Positions 10,739-18,456 of a DNA stretch of 31,209 nucleotides are shown in pieces. A program made the translations under genes and the position numbers. The stretch's first letter is position 1, and each line of letters opens with the position of its first letter. Below the pieces are notes generated by a model. That model was not told the origin of the DNA, did not search any database, and worked only from the letters and a program-made list of their open reading frames with translations. Source of the stretch: Verrucomicrobiales bacterium (GTDB lineage: Bacteria > Verrucomicrobiota > Verrucomicrobiia > Limisphaerales > J093); NCBI GenBank assembly GCA_024233215.1, contig JACKPW010000037.1, positions 1 to 31,209 of the forward strand, in the 5' to 3' direction.

Positions 10739-11051
10739 GAGTGGTTGCTAGCGGCTTGGGAAGCGGTAGCAATAGACGTCTTAGGACCGAATGTAAGCTT
10801 CTCCAGAGTCTGTCTACATGTGCGCAACCGATTGCTGCAGAACTGACTCCGTTTGGAATAAGGCGATTGGTTGTCGGAATGCCTTACAACACGGCTGCCG
10901 CCCGAGTGTCGCTTGGAATTCTACCGGAAACGCATACCGCTGCCAGGCAGTCACATACGGCTGCCACGGAATAAGAACCACGAGTTGGCACAATAGATGC
11001 TTATGCATTCCAGAAGTGAACTTGAAACGCTAAGAACCTAACCGCCACGAC
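10739..11051. other. Intergenic, lower-GC stretch
   Basis: About 310 bases between the istB remnant and the VPDSG gene. Base composition is visibly more AT-rich than the neighbours. No gene, terminator or clear promoter was recognised. A TTGGCA at 10985-10990 lacks a convincing -10 partner. Confidence 0.4.
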
Positions 11052-11744
11052 ATGAAGTTTAGACATCTATTCATTCAATTACCTCTGTTACTCAGCATGG
11101 CCGCCAGCTCAGCTTACGCGGTCTACATCCCTTACGGGCTCCAGAGCGGTGTGAGTCAAGCAATCGTTGATAGTTGGGGATGGACCGAGATTCATCGCTC
11201 CGCAGGCGACAGTCCGCAGAGCGAGGCTGCGATCGTCGCGGCAGCCACTGGGAACTACCTCATGATGGGTGTCTGGGATATTGCCACCCAACAATACGTG
11301 ATCTTGGGCGCTGGTGAGACTGCCGCCGTGACCGCGATCACTTACAACAACTACACTGAGGATAACAACGGCAACTACAATCCCAATTGGTCGAACGGAT
11401 TGAACTGGTACCGTACAGCAACTTCTGGTTCCTGGGGTTTCACGACGATTGGCGAGACCGAGCTCAATTCAGCGGATATCTTCTTGCTTAACGGTCTTCA
11501 GAGTCAGAACGGCAACACCGAAAGTTCCTTGGCGGCAGGGCTTTCTTACCACACCTCTGGCGGAAACCTGACTTCTGGATGGGCATACAACGCCACAGGA
11601 AATGATTGGACGTCTCTTTATTCCGGCAAGGAGCGAGTGTTCTTCACGGTCAACGCCAGCGTGCCGGATTCGGGCGCCACAGCGGGGCTGTTAGGGCTCG
11701 CGCTTGCCAGCATTGTCGCCGGCCGCCGGTTCGGCGGGCGATGA
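11052..11744 (+). CDS. Exported protein with VPDSG C-terminal sorting signal
   Basis: A protein of 230 residues. It has an N-terminal signal peptide (MKFRHLFIQLPLLLSMAA then SSAYA). The body is rich in Asn, Tyr, Trp, Ser and Gly with no known catalytic motif. The C-terminus is a three-part sorting signal: VPDSG (204-208), a hydrophobic span ATAGLLGLALASIVA, then basic GRRFGGR. This is the VPDSG-CTERM variant of PEP-CTERM signals typical of Verrucomicrobiota, processed by an exosortase and linked to exopolysaccharide-associated export. No exosortase gene is in the window. The gene stands alone, followed by a strong terminator. It is more AT-rich than its neighbours, which suggests separate acquisition. 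The ATG has no obvious ribosome-binding site. Confidence 0.85.
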   Translation: MKFRHLFIQLPLLLSMAASSAYAVYIPYGLQSGVSQAIVDSWGWTEIHRSAGDSPQSEAAIVAAATGNYLMMGVWDIATQQYVILGAGETAAVTAITYNNYTEDNNGNYNPNWSNGLNWYRTATSGSWGFTTIGETELNSADIFLLNGLQSQNGNTESSLAAGLSYHTSGGNLTSGWAYNATGNDWTSLYSGKERVFFTVNASVPDSGATAGLLGLALASIVAGRRFGGR

Positions 11745-11784
11745 CTGACCAGATTCCATCCGTATTCCATAGCAATCACCCTTG

Positions 11785-11818
11785 GCCCGTCCCGGCCCTC
11801 TCAGGGGACGGGCTTTTT
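11785..11818 (+). terminator. Rho-independent terminator of the VPDSG gene
   Basis: A perfect 9-bp stem (GCCCGTCCC, 11785-11793, with GGGACGGGC, 11805-11813) is followed directly by TTTTT. It lies 40 bases after the stop codon. Confidence 0.85.
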
Positions 11819-11865
11819 CGCTACCGAGTTACTCTGGGCGGGTTATTCGCGCGACAGCGAGGGGG

Positions 11866-12208
11866 TCAACTCCCCGCCACCAATCCCTTCCCCTCCAACG
11901 CCAGGAGGATCACGTTGATCGCCGCCCGAGCCTCGGCATCGACGGTCGTGCCGCCGGACGGGTCTGAAATGTGGGCGGCCTGAGCCGTGGGCGTGACGCC
12001 GTGGAACCCCACCTTGGCAGACGCATCCGCCCCGACCGTAATCTCCCAGGCGTAGGACCCGGCGTGGCGCTTCACCGCTCCATCCGTCACGTTCCACACG
12101 AGGTAGCCCGTCGGGGCCGCTCCCGTGCTGGGATCAGCCGCGACTGCCGCCGGCCGAATCTGCTGCCACGTCCCCGACGTTCCAGCCGCCGTGCAGCCCT
12201 CCCACCCA
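11866..12208 (-). pseudogene. Truncated copy 2 of the 8833-9378 gene
   Basis: This is the C-terminal two thirds of the repeated gene in one frame, from CTAAGTSGTWQQIRPAA through WNVTDGAVKRHAGSYAWEIT to LLALEGKGLVAGS and a stop. The N-terminal third is missing. The break falls about 18 bases from the stop codon of the beta-propeller gene (12226), which marks a recombination junction. A short product could still be made from an in-frame ATG at 12099. Confidence 0.7.
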
Positions 12209-12225
12209 GGACGTTCCAGTCCACG

Positions 12226-14238
12226 TCACTCTCCCCTGACTCTGAAGTACATCTGGTTATCAACAATCGGCTCTGGGCTCGTCCAAGTTGTCGAGTCGAC
12301 AGGCCACTGCTCCGCAGGAGGTACCGGCTCCCAAGAGCCCGACAGAAGGCTTGAGGATGACTCCACCGTGAATTGGCGTGGGGACACTTCGCACTCCCAA
12401 TGCAGCTCGACCTTCCCCTCGACCGTGCGGTTGATCTTGGTAATGTTCAACGCAGCCGGGTCCCAATCGAAGGTGGCCAGGAAGATCTCGTAAGCGTGTT
12501 CCGTGTTCGCACCGGTCAGGTCGGCATTCGTGCACATCACCAGATGCGAACCGTCTCGATCCATCGAAAACCAGTCCATCCAGTGGGTACGATTCTTGGT
12601 CGGATTGGCTGTCTCCGGCAGGTCAGTCACCTGAACGAACGGGTCCACGTAGTTGCCATCTTCATCGAAGTGGAACATCCACAGCTCTTGGGAGCCATCG
12701 GCATTCTGGCCAAAGCCCCCCAAGTCTGCGTTGGAGAGAAAGGCGAGCTTCAAGCCATCCCCGCTCAGGATGGGCCGCGAGTTCACCATTTCGTCGGCGG
12801 TGTCCGTGATCTGTGTCACAGCTCCCGAGGGAAGCGCCACCGCGAAGATCTCCGTGTTACCGTCGGGATTCCCGCCAGTCAGGTCAACATCTGAGGCGAA
12901 GACCACCCGGGTGCCGGCGTCATCCATCCCGAAGGCCGGAAACTCCCGCTCGACGACGACTTCCGCGGAGGTCAGTCGCTTGGGGCTGCCCGTGCCGTCA
13001 ATCCAGAACAGACCATGCCGGCCTTCGGTCACCGGCGGGCCGTCCAGATCACGGTTGGATACAAACACGACCCCGTTGCCACCGGCGGCGACCTTCGGCC
13101 ACAGGTTTGCCCCGGCACTCGGTGCCTCGGCGTCGCCACCCGTGGTCTCGGTCAACTGGCGCGTGACCGCTGTGCTCACGTCCCGGAGGTATATCTCGTA
13201 GTTCTCGTCGGCGTTACTGCCCTCCGCGGTCTCTTCAGAGGGAATGTTGCGATTGCTCGCCCACACGCAAAAGCCACCGTCGTCGGAGAGGTCCGCGTGC
13301 AGGTTGGCCAGGGTTGCCCAGTCCTCCGTTCCAAACCAAGGGAACGGACACGTTTCGGCAAGGCCATGGTCAATGGCCGTTGGTCCTGTGCTGACGGTCA
13401 TCGTCTGGAGGGTTTCCAGTGAGGCCGGGTCCACGAGAAAAAGGTCGGCGTTGCGGTCCTCATTCCCCGGCAGCTCCGGGCTGGAAGATAGGAAGCTGAT
13501 GGCATTGGCAGCGAAATCAAACGGAACCGAGATGCCCTCTTCGGTCTGCGTGACCTGGGTGAACGTCTCCGTGGCCAAGTCGTAATGGAAGACCTCCGTG
13601 TGACGGTTCGTGTTCGGATTGCCTGCGGCGTCGTCCACGTTCCAAGTCGAGGCGAAGGTGAACTGGTCGCCCCGCGGGTTCAGCGTCGGCTGCCGGTGGA
13701 TCAGCTGGCAGCAGGTGTCACACGGGCCGCCTCCGCCGCCCCGGTCCGTTACCTGCCAGATTCGGAACGTGGCTGTTTGCAGATAGAGGTCCGTAAACTC
13801 AACGTCATCGTCATTGCTGCCCACTTTGCCCATCCTGATTTCCAACGCATTTCCCGCCGTCTTCAACAGCGCGGCGTTGAAAAGGATGTCCTCCGCAAAC
13901 CAGTGGGCGTCGTTGGAGGGGCCCAAGTAGGCAACCGAGGTCCCGTTAAGCCTGACGGCATTCTGGTAACCAGGGCTAGACTGGTAGTGAGCGATGTGAA
14001 TGCGGCCTGTAGCTGTCGCCTGGGGCGCGCCTTTCAAGTCGAACTGCCAGGTGCGAGACGCGCCCTGATTGGCTGGGCGGTAGAAAATGTCGAGGTTCTG
14101 ATCCCCCAGATGCACGACATCGGCAAGATCCTGCGTAATGTCGTAGTTGTCTAGGAACCGTACCGTCTCTCCATTGGTGGCTAGGGCATGGCCAAGCAGC
14201 AACCCGGCGCACAGGCGAATTAGCTCAACTCTCCTCAT
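12226..14238 (-). CDS. Secreted beta-propeller (TolB/PD40-like) protein
   Basis: A protein of 670 residues. The start ATG at 14238 is supported by GGAGGT (rc of 14244-14249), one of the few good ribosome-binding sites in the window, and by a signal peptide (RLCAGLLLGHALA). After an N-terminal domain and a Cys-rich link (CDTCCQ) come several PD40/TolB-type blades, marked by repeating strings such as GNEDRNADLFLVDP, NADENYEIYLRDVS, GNPDGNTEIFAVAL and NTEHAYEIFLATF. The last ~75 residues (FTVESSSSLLSGSWEPV ... MYFRVRG) are the short C-terminal beta module frequent in exported verrucomicrobial proteins. PD40 propellers mediate protein or glycan contacts; no enzyme motif is visible. It sits between two broken copies of the repeated gene (11866 and 14494). 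Confidence 0.88.
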   Translation of the reverse strand: MRRVELIRLCAGLLLGHALATNGETVRFLDNYDITQDLADVVHLGDQNLDIFYRPANQGASRTWQFDLKGAPQATATGRIHIAHYQSSPGYQNAVRLNGTSVAYLGPSNDAHWFAEDILFNAALLKTAGNALEIRMGKVGSNDDDVEFTDLYLQTATFRIWQVTDRGGGGGPCDTCCQLIHRQPTLNPRGDQFTFASTWNVDDAAGNPNTNRHTEVFHYDLATETFTQVTQTEEGISVPFDFAANAISFLSSSPELPGNEDRNADLFLVDPASLETLQTMTVSTGPTAIDHGLAETCPFPWFGTEDWATLANLHADLSDDGGFCVWASNRNIPSEETAEGSNADENYEIYLRDVSTAVTRQLTETTGGDAEAPSAGANLWPKVAAGGNGVVFVSNRDLDGPPVTEGRHGLFWIDGTGSPKRLTSAEVVVEREFPAFGMDDAGTRVVFASDVDLTGGNPDGNTEIFAVALPSGAVTQITDTADEMVNSRPILSGDGLKLAFLSNADLGGFGQNADGSQELWMFHFDEDGNYVDPFVQVTDLPETANPTKNRTHWMDWFSMDRDGSHLVMCTNADLTGANTEHAYEIFLATFDWDPAALNITKINRTVEGKVELHWECEVSPRQFTVESSSSLLSGSWEPVPPAEQWPVDSTTWTSPEPIVDNQMYFRVRGE

Positions 14239-14493
14239 GGTCTACCTCCAGAATTGCTTGATCAGTGGTCTTCTATGCACTGCACGCCATCGACCTAAGG
14301 CTGGGCCGCTGCCCTTCGCCGCGGCATGTTGTGCTTTCGTGATGAAGGATGGCAGACATGACCCCGCATGGCAATGGTCTTCAGCAACCGTCTCGGCGAG
14401 ACGGGGGCAGGAGTTTGGGACTCCCTTTGGTGATCGCCTTGCCTTCCGCCGAGACGTTCCAAACAACACGTCATCGACCAGTCCATGAGCGTG

Positions 14494-14942
14494 TCACCCC
14501 CCCCGCCACCAACCCCTTCCCCTCCAGCGCCACCAGGATCGCCGCAATCGCCCCCCGCGCCTCGGCGTCAACCGTGCTGCCGCCTGACGGGTCCGGGATG
14601 TGGGCGGCCTGGGCGGTGGGCGTCACGCCGTGGAAACCGATCTTCTGGCGGCCGCAGTCGCCCCGACCGTGATCTCCCAGGAGTAGGCCCCGACGTGCCT
14701 CTTGATCGCTCCGTCTGAGACGTTCCACACCAAGTACCCTGTCGGGATGGTGCCCGTGCTTGGGTCCGTGACCACAGCCGCCGGCCGAACCTGCTGCCAC
14801 GTCCCCGGCGTCCCTGCTGCCGTGCAGACCCACTCCCCGCCCAGGGCATCCCGCCAGAACTCGTTCAGCACCCGGTCCCCGCTGGTCGGCGGCCCGATGA
14901 TCGTGGTCGGGCTGCCGTTCTGGTAGGTGGCCACCCGCTTGC
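14494..14942 (-). pseudogene. Frameshifted copy 3 of the 8833-9378 gene
   Basis: The frame starting in RVATYQNGSPTTIIGPPTSG reads well to EITVGATAAA, then shifts near 14650 to KIGFHGVTPTAQAAHIPDP. A G-run insertion near 14497-14505 moves the frame past the original stop. The first ~40 residues are absent; homology stops at the codons for KR(V/I)A, near 14942. It is the most complete of the decayed copies. Confidence 0.75.
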
Positions 14943-15023
14943 CTCCGCAAGATCGTGCGAAGGGCTGATGATCGCGACGGGATGGTTGGGATTCTCGCGC
15001 GACTGGGCTACAGTGGAGTCCGC

Positions 15024-15404
15024 GTGAGTAGCCACCCATCCTTGCGGGCTTGCTTCTGTGCTCGTCAACAGTGCCCGGACTCTGAATTCGAGCGCCGGTT
15101 CTTCCGGCTCACCCTCTATCGGCATGCCGTGCCGTTTGCCGGCATCCTGCGCCTCTTTTGGCCAGGGTTCTTCCATTTTGACACCGAGTTCATCGGTTGG
15201 ATTGGCCAGTCAAGAGACATGACGGACGTCTGGACGGAGATCGACAAATTGGAGTTTCGGAACCGGACGAATTGGGGGTGGCTGAGATCGGGACTGCGGA
15301 TGCGACTGAATTACGACCGGGTCCTCGACCTGGCCGAGGAGCACCTACCGGCGACGCCAGTTGGGAAGCATTCCGCCGTCAGTCGTACGCAACGCCAAAG
15401 GTGA
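15024..15404 (+). CDS. Small hypothetical protein
   Basis: Predicted 126 residues from a GTG start; a longer frame from 14955 would overlap the junction of copy 3. The core, FERRFFRLTLYRHAVPFAG ... FFHFDTEFIGWIGQSRDM ... FRNRTNWGWLRSGLRMRL, has the balanced hydrophobic/charged pattern of a real folded protein. No domain was recognised. A promoter-like TTGGGA (14986-14991), 17-bp spacer and TACAGT (15009-15014) ends only 9 bases before the GTG, so translation could be nearly leaderless. The C-terminus (HSAVSRTQRQR) runs close to the tRNA-like remnant at 15426 and may be altered. Confidence 0.5.
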   Translation: MSSHPSLRACFCARQQCPDSEFERRFFRLTLYRHAVPFAGILRLFWPGFFHFDTEFIGWIGQSRDMTDVWTEIDKLEFRNRTNWGWLRSGLRMRLNYDRVLDLAEEHLPATPVGKHSAVSRTQRQR

Positions 15405-15425
15405 ACCTAGGCCCTTCAGACTTAT

Positions 15426-15580
15426 CCTGAAGGTCAAGAGTTCACATCCCGGGCCGCTACCCCCCCCTCATTGCCAGGCACTCACAACGCCGCAGGTTTC
15501 TAGTGCATAAGCAAGGCGGGTCAGGTCGTCAAATATACCTGATTGTGGTTGCCCGTGGTGACCGGTTGTTGCCAAATGAA
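15426..15580 (+). repeat. att-like direct repeat, copy B (degenerate tRNA-fMet 3' half)
   Basis: CCTGAAGGTCA (15426-15436) matches the anticodon-stem 3' side of tRNA-fMet exactly. The T-arm and acceptor equivalents are degraded. The flank then follows copy A: CTCATTGCCA, CACTCACAACGCCGCAGG, TTTCTAGTGCATAAG, and finally TTGCCAAATGAAA (15569-15581). Only traces of the 10-bp repeats remain. It cannot make a functional tRNA. Confidence 0.6.
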
Positions 15581-15780
15581 ATCGAAACCAAACTCTTGCG
15601 AAACAGACCCGGACAGAAGGCTGGGATTCAGAGCCGGCTCCGGATGCGACTTGCAGGCTGGTAGCGAGGCTGGGCGGCAGGAGGCCGAGCGCCAAGAGGT
15701 GCGCCCGGCACCTCAGGCATAAACGGGCAGCTCGCTCACCGACCACCGCCGTCAACGGCTGCCAGGATCGATGGCCTTCG
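15581..15780. other. Intergenic remnant DNA
   Basis: Between the degenerate att-like copy and the copy 5 fragment. No convincing gene on either strand. The open frames here show shadow-type composition. Confidence 0.4.
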
Positions 15781-15835
15781 CCGCCGGCCGAATCTGCTGC
15801 CAGGTCCCCGACGTCCACGCCCAGGGCGTCCCGCC
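15781..15835 (-). pseudogene. Short fragment, copy 5 of the 8833-9378 gene
   Basis: About 55 bases match the middle of the repeated gene, around the codons for WRDALG and for TWQQIRPAA. About 25 bases between the two parts are deleted. It lies 34 bases from the stop codon of the pentapeptide gene. Confidence 0.55.
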
Positions 15836-15868
15836 AAGGCTCCTCTGACAGCCCCGGAGAAAGGCCCA

Positions 15869-16600
15869 TCAGGACGCCAAGTTCGCCGGATGCTTGCCGT
15901 CGGGCAGTCGTGCGTCGTCCAACTGAGTGGCCTTCAGCTTCGCACCCTTCAACTCGGCTGCCTCAAGGTTCGCCTGCCGCATGACCGCTTCGCTTAGGTC
16001 CGCGTCGCGAAGACAGCTTCCGGTGAGCTTGCTTTCTTCCAAGCCGGCCCGCCGCAGGTTCGTCTGCTGCAAGTTGGCCCCCGACAGGTCGACCCACATC
16101 ATCTGCGCATCCTCGAACATCGCACCGTTGAGGGTGGCGTTTACCATCCGAGCGCCAGTCAGATTGGAGCGATGGAACCTGCTTCTCTCCAAGCGTCCTT
16201 CCGAGAGGTCGGCGTGAAGCAACGCTGCTTGGCTGCAATCGGCCTCCTTGAGGTTCGCTCGCACCAAGCGGGCTCGGCAGAGATCGCTGGAGCGCAAGAC
16301 CGCTCCACTGAGATCGGCTTGGGTGAAATCGGCGCCGTAGAGCGCCGCACCACTCGCGTCCGTTCCGGACAAATCCGCATTCTCCAACATCGCATCGGCC
16401 AGGATCGCGTTGCGAAGGGTGGACTCCGACAGGTTGGCGCCTCGCAGGTTGGCTCCCCGGAGGTCCACGCCCGCCCAGTCACCGCCGCTCAGATCCGCGT
16501 CTTCCAAGTCCGGGGTCAACGAGATGTTGTCCATTCGCCAGACGTTCCACTGCGCGGCTCCGCCTTCAGTCAGAATCCTGACGTGTTCAGCGCAGGCCAT
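15869..16600 (-). CDS. Pentapeptide repeat protein
   Basis: Predicted 243 residues. From about residue 31 to 232 the sequence is built of A(D/N)LXX pentapeptides (DADLSGGDWAGVDLRGANLR, GANLSESTLRNAILADAM, and so on), which fold as a right-handed quadrilateral beta-helix. The first 30 residues (MACAEHVRILTEGGAAQWNV) are outside the repeat. The start is set at 16600 because this ATG follows the stop of the FKBP gene by a single base; the two must be co-transcribed and probably coupled. Functions in this family range from gyrase protection to unknown scaffolds; nothing here decides between them. Confidence 0.88.
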   Translation of the reverse strand: MACAEHVRILTEGGAAQWNVWRMDNISLTPDLEDADLSGGDWAGVDLRGANLRGANLSESTLRNAILADAMLENADLSGTDASGAALYGADFTQADLSGAVLRSSDLCRARLVRANLKEADCSQAALLHADLSEGRLERSRFHRSNLTGARMVNATLNGAMFEDAQMMWVDLSGANLQQTNLRRAGLEESKLTGSCLRDADLSEAVMRQANLEAAELKGAKLKATQLDDARLPDGKHPANLAS

Positions 16601-16601
16601 C

Positions 16602-17027
16602 TCAGGCAACCTCCAGAAGGCGGATGTCGAACTCGAGAGTCTTGCCCGCAAGGGGATGATTCAAATCCAGCGTTACGGAGGCATCATCCACGGCCTTGAT
16701 GTGGGCGGCCACAGGCTTTCCCTGGGAACCCTGCATTTGCACACCGCGCCCCACTTCCAAGGGCACGTCGCTGGTGATCTGCTCTCGGTCAACCTTCACT
16801 TGCTTCTTCTCATCATAGGAGCCGAAGCCCTTCTCGGGAGGTACGCTCACGGTTTTGTGCTCGCCGGCTTCCATGGTCAAGACTGCCTCCTCGAATCCAG
16901 CCAACACTTCGCCGTTGCCCAAAGTGAACTCCAGAGGATTGTTTGAAGGAGCCTCGGCGAAGAGCGTGCCGGCCTCAGTGCGTCCGGTGAATTCAACTCT
17001 CGCTCGTTTTCCGGTCTGTGCATGCAT
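16602..17027 (-). CDS. FKBP-type (SlyD-like) peptidyl-prolyl isomerase
   Basis: Predicted 141 residues starting at the ATG at 17027 (a TTG two codons earlier is less likely). The pattern RVEFTGRTEAGTLF, PLEFTLGNGEVLAGFEEAV, MEAGEHKTVSVPPEKGFGSY, then VDLNHPLAGKTLEFDIRLLEV (written here as family consensus; the sequence has LDLNHPLAGK) is the SlyD/FkpA-B type. The FKBP lobe is interrupted by an insert-in-flap chaperone domain (about residues 70-115). The His-rich metal-binding tail of E. coli SlyD is absent. It acts as a cytoplasmic prolyl isomerase and chaperone. It is the first gene of a two-gene unit with the pentapeptide protein. Confidence 0.9.
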   Translation of the reverse strand: MHAQTGKRARVEFTGRTEAGTLFAEAPSNNPLEFTLGNGEVLAGFEEAVLTMEAGEHKTVSVPPEKGFGSYDEKKQVKVDREQITSDVPLEVGRGVQMQGSQGKPVAAHIKAVDDASVTLDLNHPLAGKTLEFDIRLLEVA

Positions 17028-17185
17028 AGGCAATTCTGCGGTTTCAGTCCAGGGGGTGTGATCAGTACTCGATTTGCTCTAAGGCGCTTGGCACGCCGGC
17101 AAATCCAGCAGCGCGCCTTGTCGGTGGCGGCGCCGTTTGACTGCATAAACTCCCACAGTCTGCGCTGCTGTCAAACACGCGACGG

Positions 17186-17591
17186 TCATCGCTGGGCAGC
17201 AATTAGCCCCTTCCACTCCAGCAAGACCAGGATTGCGTCAATCGCCGCCCTTGCCTCGACATCGATCGTGGTGCCGCCCGACGGGTCCGGGATGTGGGCG
17301 GCCTGGGCCAGGGGCGTCACGCCGTGGAATCTGAGCTTGGCGGTGGCATCCGTCCCGACCGTGATCACCCAAGTGTAGGCCCGGGCGAGCGGTTTCGCGG
17401 CCCGGTCGGTCAGATTCCCTGATCATGTAGCCCGTCGGGATCGTGCCCGCGCTCGGGTCCGTGACCGGCGCTGCCGGTCGGATATGCTGCAAGGGGCCCG
17501 GCGTCCCTGCCGTCGTGCAGACCAATTGCCCGCCCTGGGCGGCCCGCCGGACCTCATTCGCGACCTGGTTGCGGTCGGTGAGCTGGGCCAT
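17186..17591 (-). pseudogene. Frameshifted copy 4 of the 8833-9378 gene
   Basis: One frame gives AQGGQLVCTTAGTPGPLQ then HIRPAAPVTDPSAGTIPTGYMI. A shift near 17420 moves the match to ITVGTDATAKLRFHGVTPLA and IDAILVLLEWKGLIAAQR with a stop at 17186. The N-terminal third is unrecognisable. It is the most diverged of the long copies. Confidence 0.65.
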
Positions 17592-17665
17592 CTGTTCGGA
17601 TCGCTGTCAGAACGCAGTTCTCCGATGCTCGCCATTTGACTCCGAGACTGCTCTGGCAGTGCCCG

Positions 17666-18397
17666 TCAGACCGTCTGTTCCCGCTCCAGCGCTCGAGGGA
17701 ACAAGATGTTGTTCTCCTCGTGGATGTGCTGGTGCAGGTCGGCTTCAAGCTCGCGCAGGCCGTCAAGCATCGCACGGTAGGTGTTGCAGGCCCAGGTCGG
17801 CGGATTGAATCCCTCGGTCAACCGACGCATCTCTTCCACGGTGTGCCCAGCACTGTCGTGTTCCGCCAGCATCACTTGGATGGGCTGACCTACCGAGGCG
17901 AAACAGGTGTCTTCCGGATCGCCTGACTCCAGTCTCCGGATGGCGGGAAACAGGATGCGTTCCTCCTTGGCCAAGTGATCGCCGAGTTCAGCGATCAACG
18001 CGGCGAACACCACGGGCAACGTGACCAACCGATGGTCCTTCTCCCCATGAACGCGGGCCACCTTGCGGATCATGCCATCCAGTCGGGGCAGTTCACGCCG
18101 CAGATAGGCATGATGCTCGTCAACGATGTGGTCGATCAGTGCGCCCAGCGTGAGTTCTGCCACAGTGCTGTGGCTTGACTGCTGGCTCTCGGTCGGCAGC
18201 TGTTCGAGCCGTGCCAGTACGTCTTCCAGGGCCAGCCCCTTTTCCTCGCAAACCTGCCGAAGCGGTTTGCGACCACCGCAGCAGTAGTCGATCCTTAGTT
18301 CCTCGAACAGCCGGGAACGGTTGGGTTGTTCCACCACCAGTTCGCCGACGGTGGTTTCCGGATTCAGGGTCATTTCGGTAGTTGTTGTCATGGTCAT
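17666..18397 (-). CDS. RIC family di-iron protein (ScdA/YtfE-like)
   Basis: Predicted 243 residues. Such proteins repair iron-sulfur centres damaged by nitric oxide or oxidants. An N-terminal ScdA_N domain (about 15-60) carries the signature DYCCGG (38-42 region), and a C-terminal hemerythrin-like four-helix domain (about 85-240) supplies the di-iron ligands: HHAYLRRELP, HLAKEERILFP, EHDSAG and HIHEENNILFP. The ATG at 18397 is chosen because the frame upstream lies inside the reductase gene; the start is preceded by an A-rich stretch and a weak GGA. It lies 59 bases after the nitric oxide reductase gene on the same strand, so the two are very likely co-transcribed under the upstream NsrR-like regulator. 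Confidence 0.92.
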   Translation of the reverse strand: MTMTTTTEMTLNPETTVGELVVEQPNRSRLFEELRIDYCCGGRKPLRQVCEEKGLALEDVLARLEQLPTESQQSSHSTVAELTLGALIDHIVDEHHAYLRRELPRLDGMIRKVARVHGEKDHRLVTLPVVFAALIAELGDHLAKEERILFPAIRRLESGDPEDTCFASVGQPIQVMLAEHDSAGHTVEEMRRLTEGFNPPTWACNTYRAMLDGLRELEADLHQHIHEENNILFPRALEREQTV

Positions 18398-18456
18398 GAT
18401 TTTTCGTGTTCCGGGTGATGGATTCAGGGTGATTTGCGAATGGTTGGGGATTCGGA

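Noticed and set aside
14388..14404. A 7-bp hairpin CCGTCTC-GGC-GAGACGG
   Set aside because: It has no U-tract and no gene end beside it on either strand. It is probably chance or part of a remnant.
15468..15869. A 133-codon minus frame
   Set aside because: It crosses the degenerate att-like copy and the copy 5 scrap in a frame that matches neither, so it is chance.
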